A stretch of 64,000 nucleotides of DNA from assembly GCA_964464815.1 (NCBI GenBank), contig CAYXHF010000004.1:35983-99982 (forward strand), read 5' to 3'. Below, one piece after another: positions 8,855-16,425 of the stretch (its first letter is position 1; each line of letters starts with the position of its first letter). Under the pieces are notes generated by a model. The model was not told where the DNA came from. It ran no database searches and was given only the letters and a program-made list of their open reading frames with translations. A program made the translations under genes and the position numbers. The stretch comes from UBA11524 sp964464815. Lineage in GTDB: Bacteria; Bacillota; Clostridia; Christensenellales; Aristaeellaceae.

Positions 8855-9397
8855 TTACCATGATAGCACGTGCGCCTGACGCAATCGCCGCTGTAGCAGC
8901 GTTCCCAGCATCACCGCCAGCGCGATTTTGATGGCATCTCCCATCAGAAACGGCGCGACACATGTCGCCACCGCCGCATAGAAGGACACGCCCGATTGGA
9001 TGCAGAACCAGACAGACCCCAGCAGATACAGCACCACTTCACCTGCCGCCATACACAGGCAATGCACCCAGCGCTTTTCGCTTCGTGCCATGAGGCTGCC
9101 TGCCACCGCCACCATCGGCAGATAGCCCAGCAGATAGCCACCGGTCGACCCAAGGAGCCTTCCCACGCCGCCCATATAGCCACTGAATACCGGCAGACCC
9201 AGCAGACCCAGCAGCAGATAAGCACCCGTGGCCATCGTTGCCTGACGCCATGGCAGCAGATACAGCATCAGAAACAGCACCAGCGTGCTCATGCTCACCG
9301 GCACAACACCCAGCGGCAGGGCAAGCGGTGCAATCACGCACAAAAGCGCGGTCATCAGCGCCATCATCACCCACATCCGCACACCCTTTCGCGGCAC
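8855..9397 (-). CDS. bioY: Biotin transporter S-component BioY
   Basis: A 180-residue membrane protein, the biotin-binding subunit of an ECF importer. Hallmarks are the hydrophobic segment LPLGVVPVSMST near the N-terminus and the signature YMGGVGRLLGSTGGYLLGY, followed by further helices. The GTG at 9397 is chosen as start because GAGGAGG lies 8 bases upstream; the longer in-frame ATG at 9424 would run through that ribosome site. No biotin synthesis genes or ECF ATPases are nearby, so the cell probably scavenges biotin using a shared ECF module elsewhere. A BirA-like palindrome overlaps its promoter. Confidence 0.9.
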   Translation of the reverse strand: MPRKGVRMWVMMALMTALLCVIAPLALPLGVVPVSMSTLVLFLMLYLLPWRQATMATGAYLLLGLLGLPVFSGYMGGVGRLLGSTGGYLLGYLPMVAVAGSLMARSEKRWVHCLCMAAGEVVLYLLGSVWFCIQSGVSFYAAVATCVAPFLMGDAIKIALAVMLGTLLQRRLRQAHVLSW

Positions 9398-9415
9398 AAA
9401 AAAAGCCTCCTCAAC

Positions 9416-9443
9416 GTCAACCAAATCTTTCGATTCAGTTTAC
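9416..9443 (-). promoter_or_regulatory. Candidate BirA operator upstream of bioY
   Basis: The half-sites GTCAAC and GTTTAC are separated by 16 bp, the geometry of Firmicutes BirA sites (GTWAAC-N16-GTTWAC cores). The site covers the -10 box of the bioY promoter, so biotin-loaded BirA would block transcription. The match is imperfect at one base. Confidence 0.5.
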
Positions 9444-9465
9444 CATTGAGAAGGGCTTTTGTCAA
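9437..9465 (-). promoter_or_regulatory. Sigma-A promoter for bioY
   Basis: TTGACA (9460-9465), a 17-bp spacer and TAAACT (9437-9442) on the minus strand. Confidence 0.65.
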
Positions 9466-9478
9466 GAAACCGTGCTTA

Positions 9479-9694
9479 TACTAATTTACGTCTAAAACAT
9501 GACACCGAGCATCGTGGATTTTTCTCTCTGGCAAAGCTGAGTGCCACGAGGCGTACTGGAGGTACGCGCGAACGGAACGAAGCAAAGCCAGATGGAGGTC
9601 AGGCTTTTGCCTGACTAGCGCCGGGCTTTGCCCGGTGATGGCCGATGCGGAACAATCCGCTGTGCGAATGTCATGGGGTAGATGAAAATTAGTA
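9479..9694. mobile_element. MITE copy 1, about 216 bp with terminal inverted repeats and TA ends
   Basis: The left end TACTAATTTACGTCTA and the complement of the right end TACTAATTTTCATCTA form terminal inverted repeats of about 26 bp, continuing into CATGACA on both sides. TA at both outer edges fits a TA target duplication as seen with IS630/Tc1-type elements. Inside are short hairpins such as GGTCAGGC/GCCTGAC and CGGGC/GCCCG. A second, roughly 90% similar copy lies at 28919-29133. There is no transposase, so it would be moved in trans. The right end abuts the mntR-like stop codon. Confidence 0.75.
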
Positions 9695-10078
9695 TTACTG
9701 CTTCTTTTCGCCATTACGCTCGGCCATCAGACGGCAAATCGCATCGAACGATTCCTCCGACAGGTCGTGCTCAATTTTGCAGGCATCCTCGCGCGCAATT
9801 TCTTCATCCACACCAAGGCTGATAAAAAAGTTCGCCAACGTCTTATGGCGCGCATAAATGCTCCGCGCAATTTCCATGCCCATTGGCGTCAGCTTAATGA
9901 GGTTATCCTCATCCATAGTCAAATAACCGTTTTCGCGAAGGCGCTTCATCGCCACGCTGACAGAAGGCTTCGTCACGCCCAGCAGCAGCGAAATATCCAC
10001 CGAACGCGCATAGCCTTTGGACTCCGTCAGGCGCAATATGGCCTCCAGATAATCCTCCGAAGATTCGTGAATGTTCAT
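9695..10078 (-). CDS. DtxR/MntR-family metal-dependent transcriptional regulator
   Basis: A 127-residue regulator with the DtxR-family N-terminal winged helix: SSEDYLEAILRL, then the recognition helix region LLGVTKPSVSVAMKRL. The metal-binding/dimerisation part includes RHKTLANFFISLGVDEEIA and CKIEHDLSEESF. It is the short form without an SH3 domain, like MntR. The start ATG at 10078 has AAGGAG 5 bases upstream; an ATG 15 bp earlier is less likely. It probably senses iron or manganese and is a candidate regulator of the feo operon at 25.5-28.8 kb, whose promoter carries DtxR-like palindromes. A MITE end meets its stop codon. Confidence 0.9.
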   Translation of the reverse strand: MNIHESSEDYLEAILRLTESKGYARSVDISLLLGVTKPSVSVAMKRLRENGYLTMDEDNLIKLTPMGMEIARSIYARHKTLANFFISLGVDEEIAREDACKIEHDLSEESFDAICRLMAERNGEKKQ

Positions 10079-10090
10079 GGGTACTCCTTT

Positions 10091-10108
10091 CAAAGCAAGC
10101 TAGCTTTG
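10091..10108. promoter_or_regulatory. Palindrome between the promoter and start of the mntR-like gene
   Basis: CAAAGC-N6-GCTTTG with an inner AAGCTAGCTT palindrome. It lies just downstream of the -10 box and upstream of the ribosome site, where an autorepressor could bind. Its sequence differs from the feo palindromes. Confidence 0.35.
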
Positions 10109-10119
10109 CCTTTTTTACT

Positions 10120-10148
10120 ATTGTATCATCAGACTGCGGAAATTGCAA
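10120..10148 (-). promoter_or_regulatory. Sigma-A promoter for the mntR-like gene
   Basis: TTGCAA (10143-10148), 17-bp spacer, TACAAT (10120-10125). It shows that the regulator can be transcribed separately from the flavoprotein gene just upstream. Confidence 0.6.
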
Positions 10149-10157
10149 GTTTTTCCG

Positions 10158-11162
10158 TCAGCGCTGCGCATCCTCCCATGCACGGCGAATGGCCGTGAGA
10201 ATATCGCCATGCTCATCCCGCAGGGACATCGTGGCCGACGATACCACGTCCGACGCCATCGCCCGATCCGCCTCGGACAGCGCCTGCCACTTCGTCTGGT
10301 CGGCCTCCTCCTGGTTTTCTGCACGCAGCGGACGGCCGTTTTCCGCGGAGAAGTATGTGCCGAACCACGCTTCCACCTCATCCACGGTCTTGCCAATCAT
10401 CATCTGCTCATACGCGTCCATCTGCTTTGCCCAGGAACCGCTTGTCAGCTGGTAATTGTCGCCACGGGCGCGTTTGCTCGTCCAAGCGGCAATTTCCTGC
10501 ATGAACTGATCCTCGCTGTCCTCCGTATGGCCGACCACCTTGCCCTGCGCATCGTCCCACAGGGAATAGCCGCCCTGGCCCGGAAAGCCGCCAAACTGCG
10601 GCATATCGGCCGTGCTGCTATTGGGCGTTGCAACCTCCAGCTGGTCAACGGCCATGGATACAATGCGTCCCTGCGCATCAAACTGACCATGGGCGAAAAC
10701 AACGTTGAAGGAATAGACCTGTCCATCCTCGTCATCCTTACCCGGGCCAACGCGTCCTGTGGCCACCATGCCAATGCCATCCCGCAGCGTCTGCTCCTGA
10801 TTCTGCATAGGATTCGTTCCCGTGCTTTCCAGCGCCATCCGGACGGCTTCCCGCAAGGCCGTGCTGGTGACAGTCGCACCGGACACGCCATCAACATCCC
10901 ACGTGTTCAGCCGCACCATTTCATCTGGCATGATTTCCAGCGCGCGACTGCCCACGCCATCCGTCTCATGCTGTTCCAGCACATTGACCGCACCAATCGT
11001 TTCGCCATTCATCGTCACCTGCACGCGCAACGTGCCGCCATACCCTTCCGCCTGACCGGTGCGCATATCCGCCATCGCACTACAGCCTGCCAGCAAGGCC
11101 ACCATGCTCCCCAGCAGCAGCGCCGTCCAAAGCCATCGTCTTGTTTTGCCATGATTTCGCAT
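10158..11162 (-). CDS. FMN-binding lipoprotein with two FMN-binding-type motifs
   Basis: A 334-residue exported lipoprotein: a basic start RNHGKTRR, a hydrophobic helix and the lipobox LLAGC. An FMN_bind domain (PF04205 type) follows, with the motif VSGATVTSTALREAVRMAL near residue 110; in this family the Thr of SGAT-type motifs can carry covalently linked FMN added by ApbE. Near the C-terminus a second, degenerate copy reads VVSSATMSLRDEH, suggesting a duplicated domain with one flavin site lost. The start at 11162 follows GGAAGG; an upstream in-frame start lacks a site. Likely an extracytoplasmic electron carrier; no Rnf or ApbE gene is in the window. Confidence 0.8.
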   Translation of the reverse strand: MRNHGKTRRWLWTALLLGSMVALLAGCSAMADMRTGQAEGYGGTLRVQVTMNGETIGAVNVLEQHETDGVGSRALEIMPDEMVRLNTWDVDGVSGATVTSTALREAVRMALESTGTNPMQNQEQTLRDGIGMVATGRVGPGKDDEDGQVYSFNVVFAHGQFDAQGRIVSMAVDQLEVATPNSSTADMPQFGGFPGQGGYSLWDDAQGKVVGHTEDSEDQFMQEIAAWTSKRARGDNYQLTSGSWAKQMDAYEQMMIGKTVDEVEAWFGTYFSAENGRPLRAENQEEADQTKWQALSEADRAMASDVVSSATMSLRDEHGDILTAIRRAWEDAQR

Positions 11163-11319
11163 GAAAAATTCCCTTCCTTTCCCGATTTGCAGGGAAAACT
11201 GCCCCTGTGACACTTGGAGTATGTCCGGAGTAAGCGGCTTTCATGCGCGGCGGAAGGAGATTTGTTTGCGGAGGCGTGGGCGCTTCGCTTGGTGCTTGTT
11301 TTTGGGTGGCGAGGACAAT

Positions 11320-11525
11320 CCCTCAGTCAGCCAGAGCGGCTGACAGCTCCCTTTACACAAGGGAGCCTGTGCTGAGCCGACGTGGTTTGTTCTATAAATG
11401 CAATCTGTTAGCATGCTATGATATATTGTTCCAATCAGAGGCAACCCGAAGGGGTTTAAGGGGGCGACCGGAAATCCCCCTGGGCGGCAGACACAAACCA
11501 GTAACTCGGAGAAAGTCAATCCCCA
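11320..11525. repeat. Degenerate repeat-like intergenic sequence
   Basis: The 476-bp gap upstream of the ABC exporter has no convincing gene. It contains a variant of the CTCAGTC inverted repeat (CCCTCAGTCAGCC, then GGCTGACAGCTCCC, near 11329-11358) and a GGGGG/CCCCC-rich stretch near 11461-11490, like repeat remnants common between genes in gut Clostridia. A TATAAT lies at about 11601-11606 but its -35 box is poor. Confidence 0.35.
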
Positions 11526-11638
11526 AGCAAACGCTCCCAACCTCCCAAAATAAATCAAAAATTTCATGAAAAGTTCTTCCTAAATTCATGAAAGCGCCTT
11601 ATAATACAGAACGCAAGAAAAAGAAGGAGGGAAAAACG

Positions 11639-13408
11639 ATGCTTCGGATTTTGAAGCACCTGACATGGAAGGAATGGCTTCTCGTGCTTTGTAGCGTGGT
11701 CCTGATTGTGGGCCAGGTGCAGCTCGACCTTGCTTTGCCTGACTATATGTCGGAAATCACTCGACTGGTGCAGACGGACGGTAGCGCCATGCGTGACATT
11801 TTGCTCTCTGGTGGCAAAATGCTCCTGTGCGCACTCGGCTCGATGCTGCTGACCATCGGCACAACGTTCTTTACATCGCAAATTGCCTCGCGCTTCTCCG
11901 CGCGGCTGCGTGCCAAGGTTTATGGCAAGGTGGTCGGCTTCTCGAATGAGGAGATTAACCGCTTCTCCACCGCCAGCCTGATTACACGCTCCACCAACGA
12001 CATTTCGCAGCTGCAAATGTTCTTTTCCGTTGGCATGCAGTCGCTGATTAAGGCGCCCATCATGGCGTTTGTGGCGGTAGGGAAAATCAGCAGCAAGAGC
12101 TGGGAATGGACCCTGCTGACCGCCGGCACGATTGGCTTTGTGTGCATTCTGCTCGTCTTCATCATGATTTATGCCGTGCCGCGCATGAAGAAGATGCAGA
12201 CGCTGACGGATAACCTGAACCGCATCACGCGCGAAAACCTGACCGGCCTTCAGGTCGTGCGTGCCTATAACGCCGAAGGCTATCAGGAGGGCAAGTTCTC
12301 CCGCGCGAATGAGGAAATGACCCGCAATAGCCAGCAGGGCAATATCGCCATGTCCGTCATGAACCCGGGCATGAATATGGCCATGAACACGCTGACGCTG
12401 GGCATCTACTGGATTGGCGCGACGCTGATTAGCGCCGTGGCGTTGGACTCCGCAGCCGCCATGCAGCAGCGCATCGGCCTGTTCTCCGACATGGTGGTGT
12501 TCATGCAGTATGCCATGCAGGTCATTATGGCCTTCCTGATGCTGGTGATGCTGTTTGTGATGCTGCCGCGCGTGACCGTTTCGGCCAAGCGTATTAACGA
12601 GGTGCTGGACACGCAGGCGCGCATCCACGACGGCAAGGAGACGCAGGGCAAGCCCGGCATGAAGGGCGAAATCGAATTCCGCGATGTGTCCTTCCGCTAT
12701 CCCGATGCCGATGGCGACGCGGTGCATCATATCTCCTTCACCGCGCATCAGGGACAGACCGTGGCACTCATCGGCGCGACCGGCTGCGGCAAGAGCAGCA
12801 TCATCAACCTGATTCCGCGCCTGTTTGACGCCACCGATGGTCAGGTGCTGGTGGATGGTGTGGACGTGCGCGATTATACGCAGTCTGCCCTGCGCAGCAA
12901 GATTGGCTTTGTGCCGCAAAAGGCGTTCCTGTTCTCCGGCACGGTCAGCAGCAACGTCGGCTATGGCACGGAGGATGCCGCGACGGAAGCCGTCCACAAG
13001 GCGGTTCAAATTGCACAGGCGGCAGAATTTGTGGAATCGCAGGAGGTTGGCTACTCCGGCGCTGTGGCGCAGGGTGGCTCGAACTTCTCCGGCGGCCAGA
13101 AGCAGCGCCTGTCCATCGCCCGTGCAGTGGCGCGTGACCCGGAAATTCTGGTGTTTGACGACTCCTTCTCGGCGCTTGACTACAAGACCGACCGCACGCT
13201 GCGTGCTGCCCTGAAAGAGCAGACCAACGGCACGACCAACATCATCGTCGCCCAGCGTATCGGCACGATTCGCGACGCGGATTGCATTTTGGTCATTGAG
13301 GATGGCAAAATTGTGGGCAAGGGAACGCACAGCGAGCTGATGCAGTCCTGTCAGGTGTATCAGGAAATCGCGTATTCCCAGCTGTCAAAGGAGGAGCTTG
13401 CATCATGA
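11639..13408 (+). CDS. ABC exporter subunit A (fused permease-ATPase, degenerate catalytic site)
   Basis: A 589-residue half transporter with six membrane helices in the first 320 residues and an ATPase domain after. Walker A is GATGCGKSS, the signature is NFSGGQ, and Walker B reads ILVFDDSFSALD, with Asp where the catalytic Glu normally is. That is typical of one half of heterodimeric exporters such as BmrCD or TM287/288. The ATG at 11639 has AAGGAGG upstream; an earlier in-frame ATG lacks one. The next gene overlaps by 4 bp (ATGA), so the partners are coupled. Substrate unknown; multidrug or lipid export is plausible. Confidence 0.9.
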   Translation: MLRILKHLTWKEWLLVLCSVVLIVGQVQLDLALPDYMSEITRLVQTDGSAMRDILLSGGKMLLCALGSMLLTIGTTFFTSQIASRFSARLRAKVYGKVVGFSNEEINRFSTASLITRSTNDISQLQMFFSVGMQSLIKAPIMAFVAVGKISSKSWEWTLLTAGTIGFVCILLVFIMIYAVPRMKKMQTLTDNLNRITRENLTGLQVVRAYNAEGYQEGKFSRANEEMTRNSQQGNIAMSVMNPGMNMAMNTLTLGIYWIGATLISAVALDSAAAMQQRIGLFSDMVVFMQYAMQVIMAFLMLVMLFVMLPRVTVSAKRINEVLDTQARIHDGKETQGKPGMKGEIEFRDVSFRYPDADGDAVHHISFTAHQGQTVALIGATGCGKSSIINLIPRLFDATDGQVLVDGVDVRDYTQSALRSKIGFVPQKAFLFSGTVSSNVGYGTEDAATEAVHKAVQIAQAAEFVESQEVGYSGAVAQGGSNFSGGQKQRLSIARAVARDPEILVFDDSFSALDYKTDRTLRAALKEQTNGTTNIIVAQRIGTIRDADCILVIEDGKIVGKGTHSELMQSCQVYQEIAYSQLSKEELAS

Positions 13409-15222
13409 GTGAAGTAAAACGTCGGCCCATGCACGGCCCGCGCCGTGGCCCGGGTGCGCCGGGCGAGAAGGCCAAGGACTTCCGCGGCTCGATGGGCAAG
13501 CTGATTCGCCATTGCAAGCCGTTTTATCCGGCCATTTTACTGGCCGTGCTGGGCGACTTTGTGGGCGTGATTATCCGCCTGATTGGCCCGGACAAAATCA
13601 GCGAAATTACCAACCTGATCAGCGCTGGATTGATGGGCGAAATTGATATGCCCGCGATTCAGAAGATTTGCGTGACACTGCTGATTCTCTACGCCGTGGG
13701 CGCATTGCTCAGCTTCATGACGGGCGTTGTGATGACGCTGGTGACGCAAAAGGTCAACCGCGGTCTGCGCGACGATATTTCCCACAAAATCAACCGCCTG
13801 CCGGTTGGCTACTTCCAGGCAACCTCCACGGGTGATGTGCTGTCCCGCGTGACCAACGACGTGGACACCATCGGTCAGACGCTGCAAAACAGCCTGACGA
13901 GCCTCGTTTCCGCCGCCACGATGTTTGTTGGCAGCGTGGTGATGATGGTTTCGACCAACTGGCTGATGGCGCTGACGGCCGTGCTGTCGTCCCTGATTGG
14001 CTTTGCGCTGATGCTGGGCATCATGGGCAAGTCCCAGCGCTACTTCGTCGCACGCCAGCGCTGGCTGGGCGATTTGAACGGCCATATCGAGGAAATCTAC
14101 ACCGGCCATCAGGTGGTACGCCTCTTCGGTGCGGAAAAGAAGGAACAGGCAGAATTCGACCGCATCAATGGCAAGATGCAGGAGACGGACTGGAAGAGCC
14201 AGTTCATGTCCGGCCTGATGATGCCGCTGATGGGCTTTATCGGCAACTTCGCCTACGTGGCGGTCTGCGTGGTCGGCGCGGTGCTGGTCATGAAGAACTA
14301 CATTTCCTTCGGCGTGATTGTCGCCTTCATGATGTATGTGCGTCTGTTCACATCGCCCCTGAGCCAGCTGGCACAGGCGGCCACGAACCTGCAATCGGCC
14401 GCCGCCGCTGCGGAGCGTGTGTTTGAATTCATCGAGGCCGAGGAAATGCCCGACGAATCGCATCTGCCGGCGCAGAGCCGTCAGGTTCGCGGCGAGGTGA
14501 CGTTTGACCACGTGCGCTTCGGCTACACCAAGGACAAGATGATCATCCACGACTTCTCCGAGCATATCAAGCCCGGCCAGAAGGTCGCCATTGTCGGCCC
14601 GACGGGCGCTGGCAAAACGACCATGGTCAACCTGCTGATGAAGTTCTACCCGCTGGATGGCGGCGAAATCAGCATTGACGGCGTGCCACTGTCCCAGATG
14701 ACGCGGGAGCATGTCCACGACCTGTTCGGCATGGTTTTGCAGGATACGTGGCTGTTTGAAGGCTCGATTCGCGACAACCTCTGCTACGGCAAGGAAGGCA
14801 TCACGGACGAGAAGCTGGACGAGGTGACGCGCGCCACGGGCCTGTATCATCTGATTCACACACTGCCGGAGGGCTATGACACGCTGCTGAGCGACAAATT
14901 GAACCTCTCCGCCGGTCAGAAGCAGCTGATGACGATTGCCCGCGCGATGATTGAAAACGCACCGATGCTGATTCTGGACGAAGCAACGTCCTCCGTAGAC
15001 ACGCGCACGGAAATGCTGATTCAGCAGGCGATGGACACCCTGACAAAGGGCCGCACGTCGTTTGTGATTGCGCATCGTCTGTCCACCATCAAGAATTCGG
15101 ACAAGATTCTTGTCATGCGCCACGGCGACATTGTAGAATCCGGCACGCACGAGGAATTGCTGGCACAGAACGGCTTCTATGCGGAGCTGTACAACTCGCA
15201 GTTTGAAAACGCTGCGTCCTGA
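13405..15222 (+). CDS. ABC exporter subunit B (fused permease-ATPase, intact catalytic site)
   Basis: A 605-residue partner of the preceding half transporter, starting inside its stop codon after GGAGGAG. A Pro/Arg/Gly-rich N-terminal tail (RRPMHGPRRGPGAPG) leads into six membrane helices and an ATPase domain. Walker A is GPTGAGKTT, the signature is LSAGQ and Walker B is LILDEATSSVD with the catalytic Glu; the switch histidine is in AHRLST. Together the two genes make a heterodimer with one active and one degenerate site. A strong terminator follows. Confidence 0.92.
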   Translation: MSEVKRRPMHGPRRGPGAPGEKAKDFRGSMGKLIRHCKPFYPAILLAVLGDFVGVIIRLIGPDKISEITNLISAGLMGEIDMPAIQKICVTLLILYAVGALLSFMTGVVMTLVTQKVNRGLRDDISHKINRLPVGYFQATSTGDVLSRVTNDVDTIGQTLQNSLTSLVSAATMFVGSVVMMVSTNWLMALTAVLSSLIGFALMLGIMGKSQRYFVARQRWLGDLNGHIEEIYTGHQVVRLFGAEKKEQAEFDRINGKMQETDWKSQFMSGLMMPLMGFIGNFAYVAVCVVGAVLVMKNYISFGVIVAFMMYVRLFTSPLSQLAQAATNLQSAAAAAERVFEFIEAEEMPDESHLPAQSRQVRGEVTFDHVRFGYTKDKMIIHDFSEHIKPGQKVAIVGPTGAGKTTMVNLLMKFYPLDGGEISIDGVPLSQMTREHVHDLFGMVLQDTWLFEGSIRDNLCYGKEGITDEKLDEVTRATGLYHLIHTLPEGYDTLLSDKLNLSAGQKQLMTIARAMIENAPMLILDEATSSVDTRTEMLIQQAMDTLTKGRTSFVIAHRLSTIKNSDKILVMRHGDIVESGTHEELLAQNGFYAELYNSQFENAAS

Positions 15223-15233
15223 CATACAAAAAG

Positions 15234-15275
15234 AAGCGCTATTGCAGATGCTGATTGTCTGCAATAGCGCTTTTT
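15234..15275. terminator. Bidirectional terminator, member of the TTGCAGA hairpin family
   Basis: AAGCGCTATTGCAGA pairs perfectly with TCTGCAATAGCGCTT (15 bp), followed by TTTTTG. It serves the ABC operon and the convergent gene ending at 15277. The same core stem recurs after other genes at 20422, 51827 and 60144. Confidence 0.85.
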
Positions 15276-15276
15276 G

Positions 15277-16425
15277 TTATGTTTCTGTTTCGTCCTTTTC
15301 CACCGGGCGATTGTTCTTTTTGCGTGCCGCCAGGGCATCAATCTGGCAGAAAATATCCGCCATATGTGTATCACGATTCAGGAACGGGCCGATGCGCTTG
15401 CGAATCATCTGCGCCTCCGCTTCGTTGCCGCCCTGCAAGCGTTGCACCGCATAGAAGGCCGCGGCGGCCATGGGCGTGACGAACATATTCAGACGCGCCG
15501 ACTTGCCCTCCTTGCTCTGATAGAAACGGGTGCATTCACCCGGCTGGTCACACAGCAATTCGCACAGCGTTCCCACGTGCAGGAGCATCTCCCAATTGCT
15601 TTCCGACAGATGCGCATTGCTGTCCACCACACGATGTGCCAGCACCACCGCCGTTGCGTAGTCCTTCTGCTGCATCGCCTGAATCGCGTAATTCAGCGCG
15701 GCCGTTGCGTCAAAGGGCGTCTTCACCACGTCCGGGCAGGGGAAGCAATCACCCAGCGCCGTTTCCGTCAACGGCTTGGCCAGCATTTGCTGATCCAGCA
15801 GGAGCAGATGTCCCCAGTAAATACGGCGCTCCTGCTCCTGACGTGCCAGCGCCCATGCCGTCACGACAGACGCACGCGTATAGCGTCGTCCCAGCGGCAG
15901 GAGCTGATACAGCAGCAAAATCATGCCGCCCAGCGCCAATTCGCACAGCACCATCGACACCGGCTCGCCGATTTTCAGCACGGTCAGCACGGCAAACACC
16001 ACCATCCACACCAGTGCAAACAGCGTGTCACCCAGCACCACCAATGACGCGTGCCACGACTTCATTTCTTCATACGCACTCGGAACCAGCGTCACCGAGC
16101 CCATGAAGCGTGTCCGGCGGCAACCGCGCACCGTTTCCAGCTTGCCATTTTCATCCCGTCGGATGGTATGCATCAGCGCTTCATAGGACTGCACCTTCCA
16201 ACCACAGCACAAGCCCGCCAGCAGCTGTCCCACGTCTGCCATCGGCACAAGCAGCAGCGCCGTGAAGAGCATGCCCACATACATCAGCGCATCTGCAAGC
16301 AGGATATCCTCCTCCGGCAGGTAGTATGACAGCATCGACAGCACCACCGAGCAAGTCACCATCGTGACAACCAGGCACACCAGGCGCACATTCGGCAACC
16401 ACCGCTGAAATAACTTTTTCTTCAT
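15277..16425 (-). CDS. Membrane protein, protease-dead paralog of the adjacent M50-like protease
   Basis: A 382-residue protein with several membrane helices followed by a soluble, helix-rich C-terminal half. It parallels the preceding gene product: VPMADVGQLLAGLCCGWKVQ aligns with VPIHEVGHLICGLLTGYRLQ, so HEVGH has become ADVGQ and both zinc histidines and the catalytic Glu are lost. The C-terminal segments also match (TLCELLCDQPGECTRFY versus ALCELLTDEKGECLRYY). The start at 16425 overlaps the upstream stop codon (ATGA). It may act as a regulatory or substrate-binding partner, as in other protease/pseudoprotease pairs; this is inference. Confidence 0.7.
   Translation of the reverse strand: MKKKLFQRWLPNVRLVCLVVTMVTCSVVLSMLSYYLPEEDILLADALMYVGMLFTALLLVPMADVGQLLAGLCCGWKVQSYEALMHTIRRDENGKLETVRGCRRTRFMGSVTLVPSAYEEMKSWHASLVVLGDTLFALVWMVVFAVLTVLKIGEPVSMVLCELALGGMILLLYQLLPLGRRYTRASVVTAWALARQEQERRIYWGHLLLLDQQMLAKPLTETALGDCFPCPDVVKTPFDATAALNYAIQAMQQKDYATAVVLAHRVVDSNAHLSESNWEMLLHVGTLCELLCDQPGECTRFYQSKEGKSARLNMFVTPMAAAAFYAVQRLQGGNEAEAQMIRKRIGPFLNRDTHMADIFCQIDALAARKKNNRPVEKDETET

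Noticed and set aside
9481..9714. Small minus-strand frames inside the MITE copies (also near 28941-29150)
   Set aside because: The two frames are similar only because the repeat DNA is similar; there is no ribosome site and they run across the inverted-repeat ends.
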